A DNA stretch of 25,997 nucleotides from Gammaproteobacteria bacterium (lineage in GTDB: Bacteria > Pseudomonadota > Gammaproteobacteria > Pseudomonadales > UBA7434), in assembly GCA_024280785.1 (NCBI GenBank), contig JAJRPK010000263.1, positions 1 to 25,997 of the forward strand. Direction: 5' to 3'. Shown one piece after another: positions 6,412-16,114 of the stretch. The notes under the pieces are model-generated. The model was not told where the DNA came from. It worked only from the letters and a program-made list of their open reading frames with translations, and searched no databases. Within the stretch, counting starts at the first letter, position 1, and each line of letters begins with the position of its first letter. The translations under genes were made by a program, and so were the position numbers.

Positions 6412-9047
6412 GTGATTCAAAAAAAATGGCTGCGTCGCCCTTTGAAGCGCATAGTCAATCGTCAGTCGGTGGTTTGGCGGCTTTGATGCTGAGGCGTAGG
6501 CCAGGAAGTGAATTGTGGTTGTTTTTTGTTTGCCAAGCGCTCGCTGTTGCAATTGTCACAGGTATTCTGCTGTTTACGAATAAAATTCAAAATGCCATAT
6601 ATTTAGAAAGCGCCAAAATGATGGCCGCCGATACTATTGTTGAGTCGTATCGCCAACCGCCAAAAGTTTGGTCTCAACAAGCTGAAATGTTAGGTCTTCG
6701 TCAAGTTAAAAGTGCTCGATTGATGTCGATGCTGTTCTTTGGCGACAACTTGCAGTTGACTGATATTCGAGTTGTGTCGGCGGGCTATCCTCTGCGAGGG
6801 GATTTAACAGCTTCGGTCACGCTGGGCGGGGAGCCAGTGTTACAGAACGCCTTGGCGGATGGCTTGCCGGCGAAGGGTGAAGTTTGGCTCGATGAAAAAA
6901 GTGCGCTCTCGCTGGGGGTTCACTTAGGAGAGCAGGTTGAAGTCGGCGAGAGGCTCTTGCGATTTAGCAAAGTTTTGATCGAAGAACCGGGAGCATCGTT
7001 GCCTAGTCTAGGGCTTTCCGGGCGTGCGTTAATGCGGTTAGCAGATTTAAAAAGCACTAAACTTGTGCTGCCCGGTAGCCGGGTTAACTATCGCTGGATG
7101 CTAGCAGGGGCGCAGGCCGAGCTAGACGAGATGGCGAGCTGGCTAGGTCCTAAGTTGTCGGTGCACGAAAGAATCCAGACTCAAACCGAGGGCAACGATA
7201 GTACTGCCACCATTTTAACCAAGGCGGCCAGCTTTTTAAGTTTGGGTGGGGCTATCGCCGTATTACTTGCCGGGATTGCGGCAATGATTGCCGCTGCGAG
7301 ATATATGTCTGGGCAGCAAGATAGTGTCGCCATCATGCGAGCATTAGGTGCGACTCGACAACAATTGCTAGTCTCCTACTTAAGCCAGTTCGCCGGATTT
7401 TCTCTGTTGGCATTATTAGCGGGCTATGTTGTAGGTTTTTCGTTGCAGGCTTTAGGCTTTTATCTCATTAAAGAGTTATTTGATGTCCCTGCAATTTTTG
7501 AATTAGATGCCTTTGTCGCCGGTGCGGTGACGGCAATGTTTTGCTTATTATGTTTTGCCTTGCCGACACTAACCGCGTTAGTCAAGATATCACCAATGAG
7601 ATTGCTCCGTTCTATCTCCAGCTCTAGCCGACAAGGTCGCGGCGTGTTGTGGTTTGCTTTAGGCTTTTTGGCGCTTATGTATTATTACAGCGGTGATTGG
7701 CGAAGCACAGTCATTGTGTACGGCGGGATTGTCGTGCTGGCGGCGCTGGTTTGGAGTTTGTCTGCTTGGTTACAAAGTTTGTTGCTCAAGATTGTTAATA
7801 GATTTTTAAGCCGTACTAGCGATAGCACTTCGGGCAAAATTGGCAATGATGCGACCAAAAATTCATCGCCGTTGGCCAAAGTACCTGAACGAGAAGCGCC
7901 TACGTTTTTTATGCCGATTATGCTTGGCATCAAGGCATTTTGTCGTCAACCGCAGATGAGCCGCTTACGTACAGCAGCACTAGCGATGACCATTGCGCTG
8001 GTGGCCGTGATTATGTCTTTACGAGGTGCGTTGCTTGATGAGTGGCAAGCACAGCTGCCCGTTGATGCACCTAACTATTTTGCACTCAATATTAGTCCTG
8101 ATGATGTGGATTCTTTTACGGCCGATTTACAGCAGCCGGGTTTTCGATACCAGCATTTGTACGCAGTGGCGAGAGCGCGATTGGTCGCCGTTAATAGTCT
8201 GGGCTTTGCCGATTGGGGAATTACAGATCCCGCAGCGATAGCGTCTTTAGGACGCGAGATGATGCTAGCACAGGCAGCCGAGCTGCCAAGTGGTAATGAA
8301 ATACTTTTAGGGCAATGGCACGGTGGCTCGTCAGTTAATAGACAGGTCTCGGTTGAACAAGGCATTGCGGAGCGCTTTAAGCTTTCAGTCGGTGATTTAT
8401 TGCATTTTAGTTTTGCGGGTACAGAAGTTGTGGCAGAACTAAGCAGTATTCGTCAGCTTAATTGGAATACGATGCAGCCCAATTTTTACTTTATTTTATC
8501 GCCACCGTATTTGAAGGAATTCCCCTATACATATATGACCAGTTTTTTTGTACCTACCGAGAGCTCGCAGCGTGTAGACGACATTAGTCGACGTTATCCG
8601 AGCTTATCTTTAATCGATATTGGGTTAATGGTAGAGCGAGCGAAAGGTATTTTGTCGCGTGTCAGTCTGGCGATAGAGTCCGTCGCTTGGGTTACGGTAA
8701 TGGCCGGCCTACTGGTGGTAATAGCAAGTTTACGAGCAACTTTAGATACCCGGTTGCAAGAACAAACAATAGCGCGGGCACTGGGTGGCTCCGCTCGTGT
8801 GCTTAGGCGTATTATGTTGGTTGAATTTGTTGTTACTGGCTTAATAGCGGGTATAGCCGGTATTTTAGCGGCCCAAATTATCGTGTTCGCATTAGGGGAG
8901 TGGGTGTTTCTAATGCCCTTGCATTTGTCAGCGTTTATTGCGTGGATATTGCCTCTAATGGCAATGCTCGTCGTAGTGGTTACAGGGTTTACTGCATTGC
9001 GGCAGGTGCATACCCAAAGTCCATTAGCTATCTGGCGTGGAGGTTAG
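6408..9047 (+). CDS. ybbP: ABC transporter permease, FtsX family, YbbP-like
   Basis: An 879-residue inner-membrane protein with two FtsX-type permease modules, as expected for the YbbA partner. A first membrane helix (about 34-56) is followed by a large periplasmic domain to about 285. Then come helices near 285-303, 335-355 and 370-395 (first FtsX module), a pair near 425-465, a polar linker of about 40 residues, and a second half beginning with a helix near 525-545. After another soluble stretch, the C-terminal helices lie near 765-785, 815-838 and 845-868. GSARVLRRIMLVEFVV and GATRQQLLVSYLSQF are the coupling segments typical of FtsX/MacB permeases. It overlaps ybbA by 4 nt, indicating co-translation. 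E. coli YbbP is about 800 residues; the excess is mostly the mid linker. Confidence 0.92.
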   Translation: MSDSKKMAASPFEAHSQSSVGGLAALMLRRRPGSELWLFFVCQALAVAIVTGILLFTNKIQNAIYLESAKMMAADTIVESYRQPPKVWSQQAEMLGLRQVKSARLMSMLFFGDNLQLTDIRVVSAGYPLRGDLTASVTLGGEPVLQNALADGLPAKGEVWLDEKSALSLGVHLGEQVEVGERLLRFSKVLIEEPGASLPSLGLSGRALMRLADLKSTKLVLPGSRVNYRWMLAGAQAELDEMASWLGPKLSVHERIQTQTEGNDSTATILTKAASFLSLGGAIAVLLAGIAAMIAAARYMSGQQDSVAIMRALGATRQQLLVSYLSQFAGFSLLALLAGYVVGFSLQALGFYLIKELFDVPAIFELDAFVAGAVTAMFCLLCFALPTLTALVKISPMRLLRSISSSSRQGRGVLWFALGFLALMYYYSGDWRSTVIVYGGIVVLAALVWSLSAWLQSLLLKIVNRFLSRTSDSTSGKIGNDATKNSSPLAKVPEREAPTFFMPIMLGIKAFCRQPQMSRLRTAALAMTIALVAVIMSLRGALLDEWQAQLPVDAPNYFALNISPDDVDSFTADLQQPGFRYQHLYAVARARLVAVNSLGFADWGITDPAAIASLGREMMLAQAAELPSGNEILLGQWHGGSSVNRQVSVEQGIAERFKLSVGDLLHFSFAGTEVVAELSSIRQLNWNTMQPNFYFILSPPYLKEFPYTYMTSFFVPTESSQRVDDISRRYPSLSLIDIGLMVERAKGILSRVSLAIESVAWVTVMAGLLVVIASLRATLDTRLQEQTIARALGGSARVLRRIMLVEFVVTGLIAGIAGILAAQIIVFALGEWVFLMPLHLSAFIAWILPLMAMLVVVVTGFTALRQVHTQSPLAIWRGG

Positions 9048-9296
9048 TTTTTAATCGAAAACACCTGGTTATTCTCTATTTATTCCACTGGTTTCGCCTC
9101 CTCGCAACTGTCATAATGGACCTTCTACCTAAGGTATGTGGCTCGCTTGGACCGTCAATCTCAGTAGGTGGGGTAGAACCTATCTGTTCTGGCCATTGAG
9201 CTAGCTACTTACTCGTACCGCGCGGGTTATCAATTACTGAATGACTGAGAAGCCGCCAACAATATTTTACTCAACGGATAATAAGATAACAGCCGA

Positions 9297-10850
9297 ATGT
9301 CAGCTTCCAGTAAATCCGCATCGACGCGAGAACGCTCGGTTTTCGTGTCCGGTTCGACGCTCAAAGACAGTTCTTTTCGGCGGGTATTCTGGAACTCTGG
9401 AGTTGGCTGGCATGTTCCCTTTGCATTAAAAATCGGTGTCGCTATCAGTGCAATTGCAGTACTGGGAGCGGTCATTTTGGCTTACTTAAGCGTCAATCAG
9501 CATTTACAATTACTAGAGCGCCAAAGTGATGCATTTGGTCAAACGATTGTCGAACAATTAGCGGGTAGCTTGGCAGAACCTGTTTTTACCGATGATCAAC
9601 TAGCGGTGCAGATACAGCTTAATCAATTAGCTAAAAAAGGAGCTGTGTACGGCGTTGCGGTTTATCTTCCTAGTGGCGAGCTATTGGCACAATCGGGAAG
9701 TGTCGGAGACATATTGTCGGCCCATGTCAGTTTAGCCAGCGAGCCTGATTCTAATATTAGTGCCGCCGTGAGGCTGCGGACTAAAGATTTGCCGCCTGGA
9801 CATTTTATGGCGCCCATTATTTTTAGTGAGGTCGAAGGTGCTTATGCCGTGGTATCGGTCAACCGTGCGCCCATGCGAATGGCATTTAATGCCTCGTCGC
9901 GAAGCCTGATTATCGCCGTAATTGTCATCAGTATTATTTCGATGCTGGGAGCTTTTATCGTTAGCCGATCATTGTCGCGACCTATTTATCGCTTGCTGGC
10001 AATGAGCAAAGCGGCGAGAGAGGGGCGAATTAAAGATTTGCCCAGCTATGCGGTAGATACTGGTGCCGATGGAAAATGGAATAACGAGTGGGCTGATATC
10101 CTGTCTATATATTCGCAATTAGGCCACGAGGTCAACAATAAACGAGAAGTCGAAAAGTTATTGCAACAATTTGTTGCCAGTGACGTTGCAGATCAGCTGC
10201 TAAGTGGCGATAAACTGCTGCAGCTTGGTGGTGAGAGTGTTGAGGCGAGTGTATTATTTGTTGATATCGTCGACTTTACTAGCATGTCAGAAACTATGAG
10301 CCCGGCTGAGGTTGCACGCTTGCTTAACCGCTACCTATCAATCTTTGCCTCTTGTGCGCGTATTTATCAAGGCAGCGTTGATAAGTTTATTGGCGATGCG
10401 GCAATGATAGTGTTTGGTGCGCCGCGAGTAGATCTGGATCATCGCCTGCATGCGATGTCTTGTGCTTCGACCATTCAAAGTGTCGCGAGGCAGATAAATG
10501 ATAATCGAGAGGCGATGGGGTTAGATCCCATTAAATTACGTGTTGGCGTTAACTCGGGGTTGATGCAAGCCGGTATTTTAGGCTCAGAATTTCGTATGGA
10601 ATATACGGTAGTAGGTGATGCGGTTAATTTGGCATCACGACTTTGCGACGCGGCCCAACCAGGAGAAGTACTGGTCTCTGAGGCGGTTTATAACAACGGG
10701 TTTTATTCAGAGGTTAAAGCCACAGATGCGGGATGTATCGATGTTAAAGGCAAGGAAAAGGCCGTCAACATTTACCACATTAAGTCGGTGACTGAACGAA
10801 AGAGCTGGATAGTATCGAACTTGATCGATGATATTGTTTCGGCAAATTAA
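9297..10850 (+). CDS. Membrane class III adenylate cyclase with HAMP domain
   Basis: A 517-residue inner-membrane signal protein. It has a cytoplasmic N-terminus, a helix at about 45-66, a periplasmic sensor region of about 130 residues, a second helix (about 203-223) leading into a HAMP linker (RSLSRPIYRLL), a short connecting helix, then a cyclase homology domain from about 312. Catalytic residues are complete: metal Asp323 (FVDIVDF) and Asp367 (KFIGDA), ATP-selecting Lys363 and Thr437 (EYTVVGD), and transition-state Asn444 and Arg448 (VNLASR). The Thr-to-Asn spacing of 7 and Asn-to-Arg spacing of 4 fit adenylate rather than guanylate cyclases. The start ATG at 9297 is the most upstream in frame; about 40 N-terminal polar residues precede helix 1 and a later start is possible. 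The periplasmic ligand is unknown. Confidence 0.92.
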   Translation: MSASSKSASTRERSVFVSGSTLKDSSFRRVFWNSGVGWHVPFALKIGVAISAIAVLGAVILAYLSVNQHLQLLERQSDAFGQTIVEQLAGSLAEPVFTDDQLAVQIQLNQLAKKGAVYGVAVYLPSGELLAQSGSVGDILSAHVSLASEPDSNISAAVRLRTKDLPPGHFMAPIIFSEVEGAYAVVSVNRAPMRMAFNASSRSLIIAVIVISIISMLGAFIVSRSLSRPIYRLLAMSKAAREGRIKDLPSYAVDTGADGKWNNEWADILSIYSQLGHEVNNKREVEKLLQQFVASDVADQLLSGDKLLQLGGESVEASVLFVDIVDFTSMSETMSPAEVARLLNRYLSIFASCARIYQGSVDKFIGDAAMIVFGAPRVDLDHRLHAMSCASTIQSVARQINDNREAMGLDPIKLRVGVNSGLMQAGILGSEFRMEYTVVGDAVNLASRLCDAAQPGEVLVSEAVYNNGFYSEVKATDAGCIDVKGKEKAVNIYHIKSVTERKSWIVSNLIDDIVSAN

Positions 10851-10946
10851 TGTCTGATAATTTATTATCGTGATAGAAAATCATAAGGCGCGAATTGTCT
10901 TTGGTATAGACACAGCCGTTAGGCTTGATATTGGAAGTGTCACTTT

Positions 10947-12059
10947 GTGCAGTGTTTAATAGCTCCATTTAAAACGTCAATATTAGACTTGGTTATAGTA
11001 ATCGTGCTGATTACGTTATTGAGTGGTTGTGCGCTGTTTGAAACGCTGAGTACTTCAAAAGCTGAAAAGGTTGAGGCACTAGAGCTTGAATCCCGATTTT
11101 CCGAGGCGTTACTGATAGTCGAATCGCAACTAAATAAAACCTTGTCGGCAGAGAAAAAACTTTATTGGCAAGGTGCCAACGATAAAATTGTATCGGCGGC
11201 TAATCAGTACCAGCAACAAAAAACAAAAGAAATAAAAGCCTTAATGCAGCGCAGCGATTGGCAGCAGGCAAATATTGATGTTGCGTTAGTAAAGCAAAAC
11301 TTGCCGATGAATACTGAAATTGAGGTATTACTCGAACAATTTAATAGTAAGAAAAAACGCTACATAGATGATTTGGATCGGACTTTGGTTAAACGTGAAC
11401 TAGAGTACTTACCTAATACATTGCCTATTTATGAAAAACTTTTTAAAGCGGAACCTAATGACGCGGCAGCGTTGGGGCGCTTGCAACAAGAGCGAATCAG
11501 GCGCGATAGAACGATAACGTCTTTGCAAAATTATACTCGGATAGCAGAATCTCAGCGAAAGTTTGGTTCTGCATTGCTGCATATGCGTGGCGTACAAAAG
11601 CTCGATGACTCTCCGAATGTTTTGGCCGAGATAAAACGCTTGCGAGGTTTACTGGCTGAACAAGCTCAGCAGCGTAAAGACTGGTTGCTGGCAAGTGGCA
11701 AAGCGAATCAACTCAGTAAACAGCAAGAGCAGCAGTTAGCTGCTTACGGTAAGGCGCTGACGCTAGAAAACTGGATGCTAAGTAAATCGATACTCGATCA
11801 AATGTTACAAGAACGTCCATCCGATGGAGAATTGCTAGGGCAAAAAACGTATCTAGATGAAGTCTTTGTCAATGAAGTGGCCGAAGCTAAGGTTCAAGGC
11901 GAAGCATATTATTCATCGGGAGATATAGAGCGTGCATTGATGCTCTGGACATCGGTGTTGCCTATGGCTCCAGACGATACCCATCTTACGGGAAATATCG
12001 AGCGCGCCCAACGCATTCTGGATAAAGTTAATCGGCTGCGACAAGGCAATGTCCATTAA
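10947..12059 (+). CDS. Lipoprotein with TPR-like helical repeats, function unknown
   Basis: A 370-residue protein opening with a hydrophobic signal (LDLVIVIVLITLLSGC) whose LSGC lipobox predicts lipidation at Cys28. The mature part is almost wholly helical, rich in Gln/Lys/Glu, with recurring units such as RFSEALLIVESQL, YEKLFKAEPNDAAALGRLQ and YSSGDIERALMLWTSVLPMAPDD that look like tetratricopeptide-type repeats, so it probably docks another envelope protein. GTG at 10947 is the start taken; GTG and TTG codons within the hydrophobic stretch are poorer choices because they would shorten the signal. The stop overlaps the next ATG by 11 nt. It follows the cyclase gene by 96 nt and may share its transcript. 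No specific family name could be assigned. Confidence 0.85.
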   Translation: MQCLIAPFKTSILDLVIVIVLITLLSGCALFETLSTSKAEKVEALELESRFSEALLIVESQLNKTLSAEKKLYWQGANDKIVSAANQYQQQKTKEIKALMQRSDWQQANIDVALVKQNLPMNTEIEVLLEQFNSKKKRYIDDLDRTLVKRELEYLPNTLPIYEKLFKAEPNDAAALGRLQQERIRRDRTITSLQNYTRIAESQRKFGSALLHMRGVQKLDDSPNVLAEIKRLRGLLAEQAQQRKDWLLASGKANQLSKQQEQQLAAYGKALTLENWMLSKSILDQMLQERPSDGELLGQKTYLDEVFVNEVAEAKVQGEAYYSSGDIERALMLWTSVLPMAPDDTHLTGNIERAQRILDKVNRLRQGNVH

Positions 12060-12402
12060 GTTATTTTTACTCAAGGATGTTCCGGAAGACGAAGCTAACG
12101 CTATTCGTGATCTTTTAGACGCTGAATCCATTGAATATTATGAAACGTCTGCGGGTAACTGGGGTGTGTCGATGGCGGCTATCTGGTTAAATGATGAGAG
12201 TCGTTTTACTGAGGCGCGGGCTATAATTGATCAATACCAGTTACAGCGACAGACTGAGTTTAGGCAAATGTCTCAGCAAAAAAACGCTGGTTTTATTCGG
12301 TTATTAGTTCGTGATGTCATGCATAATCCACTACGGTTTCTGTTTTTTACGGGAGTGTCGGTAACAATTTTGTATTTGAGCATTTCCCCCTTTTTAATCT
12401 AG
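12049..12402 (+). CDS. DUF6164-like small membrane protein
   Basis: A 117-residue protein beginning MSIKLFLLKDVPEDEAN, with ETSAGNWGVSMAAIWL at about 33-48, the signature I associate with the DUF6164 family. That assignment is from memory. The soluble N-terminal half resembles a small ferredoxin-like alpha/beta fold also seen in signal-transducing DUF2007-type proteins. A single C-terminal membrane helix lies at about 95-115 (PLRFLFFTGVSVTILYLSI). It overlaps the lipoprotein gene by 11 nt, so the two are probably translationally coupled. No catalytic motif is visible and the biochemical role is unknown. Confidence 0.82.
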   Translation: MSIKLFLLKDVPEDEANAIRDLLDAESIEYYETSAGNWGVSMAAIWLNDESRFTEARAIIDQYQLQRQTEFRQMSQQKNAGFIRLLVRDVMHNPLRFLFFTGVSVTILYLSISPFLI

Positions 12403-12416
12403 TGTAGGTATATTCC

Positions 12417-14693
12417 TTGTCTTCTTTCCCATGCCAGCCTCAATCGGCCCCTGCATTATTCGGTTACTCCAAGTACTGGGCCGAGTGCTACGGCGTGGCT
12501 CCCTATTTGCCAATGAGTCGTGCAGAGATGGACGAATTGGGTTGGGATAGTTGCGATATTATTTTGGTGACCGGCGATGCTTATGTCGACCATCCGAGCT
12601 TTGGGATGGCAGTAATAGGGCGAGTGTTAGAAGCGCAGGGATTTCGGGTGGGTATTATTAGCCAGCCGCGTTGGCAGCAAGGTGATCCGGGTGTATTGGT
12701 CGATTATACAGAACTGGGTAAACCAAATTTATTCTTTGGTGTTACCGGTGGCAACATGGACTCGATGATTAATCGATACACTGCTGACCGGCGTATGCGC
12801 AGTGACGATGCCTACACGGCGGGTGGAGAAGGTGGCAAACGTCCCGATCGCTGTGTGATGGTTTATAGTCAGCGTTGTAGACAAGCTTACCCTGATGTGC
12901 CGATTGTTATTGGTGGGATTGAAGCCAGTCTTCGGCGCATTGCTCAATATGATTATTGGAGTGATGAGGTTCGTCGGTCGGTGTTAATTGACAGCGGCGC
13001 CGATATTTTACTATACGGGAATGCCGAGCGTGCGCTGTGTGAGGTGGCACACAAAGTAGCTGCGGGTAGAAAAATAAGCGAGATGACCCAAGTGCGTGGT
13101 GTCGCCATTATTCTTAAACAAGCGCCCGATAATTTCGTCGAAATCGATTCCACTCGTATTGATTGGCCTAACGCTATTGATAAACTGCCTAATCCTTACG
13201 AATATGGTAATGACAGTGCAGACTGTGACAGTGGTAAGTCCGATCCTCAGGAGTCTAAGGCCGAGGAAGAGATTGTTAAAATCATTCCTATGCCGCTAGC
13301 GACAAAAATACTTAGCCAGCAGGGTGTCGATAAAAGTAAGGTGTATGTGCGCTTGCCATCGTTTGAAAAAGTATCTAACGATGCGATTCTTTACGCTCAC
13401 GCATCAAGGGTGTTGCACCAGGAAAGCAACCCGCACAATGCGCGCGCGTTAATTCAAAAGCATGGTCACCGTGAGCTGTGGGTTAGCCCGCCACCCATTC
13501 CGTTGACAACCCCTGAACTCGATGCCGTATTTGAACTGCCGTATCAGCGGCGGCCACACCCTCGATATGGGGAGGAAAAAATCCCTGCCTTCGAAATGAT
13601 TAAGACTTCTGTCAATATAATGAGGGGCTGTTTTGGTGGCTGCACCTTTTGTTCTATTACCGAGCACGAAGGGCGAGTGATTCAAAGTCGTTCTGAGCGT
13701 TCGGTCTTGGATGAGATAGAAAAGATTCGCGACCAAGTGCCAGGCTATACAGGCACAATTTCTGACTTGGGCGGACCTACCGCCAATATGTACCACTTGA
13801 ATTGTAAGGATGACGTCATTCAAGCGAACTGCCGGCGGTTATCTTGCGTTTATCCAACCATTTGTAAAAATCTTGAAACAGACCACTCTCCTACCACTTC
13901 TTTATATCGAAAAGCCAGAGCGATCTCTGGCGTTAAGCGAATCTTAATAGCGTCGGGTTTGCGCTACGATTTAGCGGTACTGGATGAAGAATACGTTGAA
14001 GAGTTGGTGACTCATCATGTTGGTGGTTATTTAAAAATTGCCCCTGAGCATAGTGAAGGGGCGACATTATCCAAGATGATGAAGCCCGACATGAGTAGCT
14101 ATTATGCGTTTAAAAAATTGTTTGAAAAGTTCTCTAAGCGAGCAAATAAAAAGCAGTATTTAATTCCTTATTTTATCGGTGCGCATCCCGGGTCTACTGA
14201 TGAAGATATGCTAAACCTATCGCTGTGGCTTAAACAAAATGATTTTCGGGTAGACCAAGTACAAAACTTTTACCCTTCGCCGATGGCAATGGCGACAGCA
14301 ATGTATCACTCGGGTCGCAATCCGCTTAAAAAGCTGATGTATAAAAAAGGCGAAAAAATATTTGTTGCCAAAAGCATGGAGCAACGCCGGTTACATAAAG
14401 CGTTTATGAGATACCATGATGAAAAAAACTGGTCTTACCTTCGTGCGTCATTGATAAAAATGAACCGGCGCGAACTTATTGGTGATGGGCCTAATCAGTT
14501 GGTTCCAGAAGAAATTCCACCGCATCGTCGTCGAGCCAATGGGGCAATAGTTCCGGCAGAACAGGGCGGTAAAAAAGTGAAGCGTGGTCAAAAAATTGTT
14601 AGGGCTAAGGCGGCCGATAAAAACGTCCCGAATAAAAAACGTCGTGGGCCCAAAAATAAATCGCGCGGGGGTCAGTGGAGTAGCAGAGACTAG
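12417..14693 (+). CDS. ygiQ: YgiQ family radical SAM protein
   Basis: A 758-residue member of the YgiQ (UPF0313) family. The N-terminal region contains the highly conserved YWAECYGVAPYLPMSR and GWDSCDIILVTGDAYVDHP blocks, shared nearly word for word with E. coli YgiQ. The radical-SAM cluster motif CFGGCTFC supplies Cys405, Cys409 and Cys412 for a [4Fe-4S] cluster that cleaves S-adenosylmethionine. The last 60 or so residues are a very basic, low-complexity tail (KKVKRGQKIVRAKAADK and similar), often variable in this family, suggesting nucleic-acid contact. The start is TTG at 12417; it matches the family's N-terminus, and TAGG lies 8 nt upstream. The reaction catalysed by YgiQ is not established. 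It follows the DUF6164 gene by 14 nt. Confidence 0.95.
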   Translation: MSSFPCQPQSAPALFGYSKYWAECYGVAPYLPMSRAEMDELGWDSCDIILVTGDAYVDHPSFGMAVIGRVLEAQGFRVGIISQPRWQQGDPGVLVDYTELGKPNLFFGVTGGNMDSMINRYTADRRMRSDDAYTAGGEGGKRPDRCVMVYSQRCRQAYPDVPIVIGGIEASLRRIAQYDYWSDEVRRSVLIDSGADILLYGNAERALCEVAHKVAAGRKISEMTQVRGVAIILKQAPDNFVEIDSTRIDWPNAIDKLPNPYEYGNDSADCDSGKSDPQESKAEEEIVKIIPMPLATKILSQQGVDKSKVYVRLPSFEKVSNDAILYAHASRVLHQESNPHNARALIQKHGHRELWVSPPPIPLTTPELDAVFELPYQRRPHPRYGEEKIPAFEMIKTSVNIMRGCFGGCTFCSITEHEGRVIQSRSERSVLDEIEKIRDQVPGYTGTISDLGGPTANMYHLNCKDDVIQANCRRLSCVYPTICKNLETDHSPTTSLYRKARAISGVKRILIASGLRYDLAVLDEEYVEELVTHHVGGYLKIAPEHSEGATLSKMMKPDMSSYYAFKKLFEKFSKRANKKQYLIPYFIGAHPGSTDEDMLNLSLWLKQNDFRVDQVQNFYPSPMAMATAMYHSGRNPLKKLMYKKGEKIFVAKSMEQRRLHKAFMRYHDEKNWSYLRASLIKMNRRELIGDGPNQLVPEEIPPHRRRANGAIVPAEQGGKKVKRGQKIVRAKAADKNVPNKKRRGPKNKSRGGQWSSRD

Positions 14694-14748
14694 TCATACT
14701 GTATGTTTTTTCCGGCTCGATTTTTTTAAAAGTTTTTAAGAGGTATTC

Positions 14749-15489
14749 ATGATTGACTTACATTTTTGGCCCACACCGAACAGTTTAAAGGTCTCTATAT
14801 TATTTGAAGAAATCAAACTATTAGACCCATCTTTTGAATATCAGATTGTGCCTTGCTCCATTGGAACCGGTGATCAATTTAAAGAAGAGTTTATTAAGAT
14901 CAGCCCTAACAATCGAATGCCCGCTATTGTGGATCATGATCCTATGGGTGGAGGGGCGCCAATCAGTATTTTTGAGTCCGGTGCTATTATGATGTATGTG
15001 GCCGAGAAAACAGGCCATTTTTGGCCGCAAGAAACGGCAATGAGATACGAAGTCTGTCAGTGGATTATGTGGCAAATGGCTAACCAAGGTCCAAAGTTTG
15101 GTGAAGCTGGCCACTACCGGCGGCTGGATGAGTCCAAGGGTGACCAGTCTTATGCCAAACGCCGTTATGGAGACGAAGTCAATCGTATCTACGGCGTGAT
15201 AAACAACCGAGTGTACGATAGGCAATATTTAGCCGGTGACGAATACACGATTGCCGATATGATTGCCTATCCCTGGGGCAAGTACATGGATACGCAAGGC
15301 GAGGACATTAACGATTTTAAATACTATAAGCGCTGGTGGGACGAGCTTAGTGAGCGGCCTGGGCTTATTGCAGGGATGGCAGTAGGTGAGGATATGACAG
15401 TTGATATTAGCGACTTTACTGACGAGCAATTAAAAGAAATGGTGGGGCGTATGTTTAATCAACGCGCAAGACCCGCACCGGAGTCCTGA
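14749..15489 (+). CDS. Glutathione S-transferase, Nu class (YfcG/YghU-like)
   Basis: A 246-residue cytosolic GST-fold protein. The N-terminal thioredoxin-like domain starts MIDLHFWPTPNSLKV, with Thr9 and Asn11 in the positions YfcG uses to bind glutathione or glutathione disulfide. ISPNNRMPAIVDHDP contains the cis-Pro, and FESGAIMMYVAEKTG contributes the Glu-Ser pair that grips the gamma-glutamyl group. The helical C-terminal domain contains YTIADMIAYPW, the conserved N-capping box. Nu-class members typically act as disulfide-bond reductases or peroxidases. AGAGG sits 7 nt before the ATG. Its stop codon shares one base with the next start (TGATG), so it is coupled to the SnoaL-like gene. Confidence 0.92.
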   Translation: MIDLHFWPTPNSLKVSILFEEIKLLDPSFEYQIVPCSIGTGDQFKEEFIKISPNNRMPAIVDHDPMGGGAPISIFESGAIMMYVAEKTGHFWPQETAMRYEVCQWIMWQMANQGPKFGEAGHYRRLDESKGDQSYAKRRYGDEVNRIYGVINNRVYDRQYLAGDEYTIADMIAYPWGKYMDTQGEDINDFKYYKRWWDELSERPGLIAGMAVGEDMTVDISDFTDEQLKEMVGRMFNQRARPAPES

Positions 15490-15986
15490 TGTCATTAAGT
15501 GTCGAAGACCGGCTGGAAATTCATGAGCTTATTTCTCTTTACGGACACATCATAGACGAACGGCAGTTTTCGCGCTTGGGGGATGTCTTTACTGACGATG
15601 CCGTGTTTGATCTAACGGGGTATGGGGGCGATTGTCATTACGGTCTTGCCGCTATTACTCGGTTGATGCGAGAGAGTGATGAACATCCTTTGGCGCATCA
15701 TGCAACAAATGTTGTGATCGGAGATAGTACGAAACGGCGAGCGAGCGTTGGCGGTGAAAAAATTGCATTGGAAGATGTTCCCAGTGAAAGTATTTCTGGT
15801 GGTGAGCACGGAGGGTCTAACCCTCGCGAAATCAAAGTAATATCAAAGGCTATTGGTGTGGGGTACAAAGGTCGCGTTGGTAGCGTAACTTACCGGGATA
15901 GTTTTGTGTTGCAGAATGGAGGGTGGCGGATTAAGTTGAGGGTTTGTGAATTGCGGCGCAGTTCTGGTGTGCCGGAGCCCAGTTGA
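15489..15986 (+). CDS. SnoaL-like / NTF2-fold protein
   Basis: A 165-residue protein of the SnoaL-like polyketide-cyclase / NTF2 cone fold. The start, SVEDRLEIHELISLYGHIIDER, is the characteristic first helix, followed by LGDVFTDDAVFDLTGYGG, the usual first strand with acidic residues. HPLAHHATNVVIGDS is the central strand carrying a His, and SFVLQNGGWRIKLRVCELRR is the last strand with the typical WRI signature. The family covers small-molecule isomerases, dehydratases and many proteins of unknown substrate, so the reaction cannot be stated. It overlaps the GST stop by one base. A loop at about 80-115 is longer than usual. Confidence 0.85.
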   Translation: MSLSVEDRLEIHELISLYGHIIDERQFSRLGDVFTDDAVFDLTGYGGDCHYGLAAITRLMRESDEHPLAHHATNVVIGDSTKRRASVGGEKIALEDVPSESISGGEHGGSNPREIKVISKAIGVGYKGRVGSVTYRDSFVLQNGGWRIKLRVCELRRSSGVPEPS

Positions 15987-16114
15987 ATCTTCGCAAATAT
16001 TTAATGGGTTACTCAATGGATTGGTCTTTTTAAAGTGTCCGTTGGTGAGTCTCTATCGAAGCGGGTTAGGGAGTTAGATTTGAAGGGATGTTCTTCGATT
16101 GGAAGTGAGTTGTC

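Noticed and set aside
9048..9296. Gap between ybbP and the cyclase gene, searched for a small gene or terminator
   Set aside because: Only short 5-bp stems (for example AGAAC/GTTCT) and shadow frames; nothing supportable.
14700..14748. CATAC-T-GTATG followed by T-runs before the GST gene, considered as terminator
   Set aside because: One-nucleotide loop and five base pairs are too little to support a stable hairpin; the T-richness alone is not enough.
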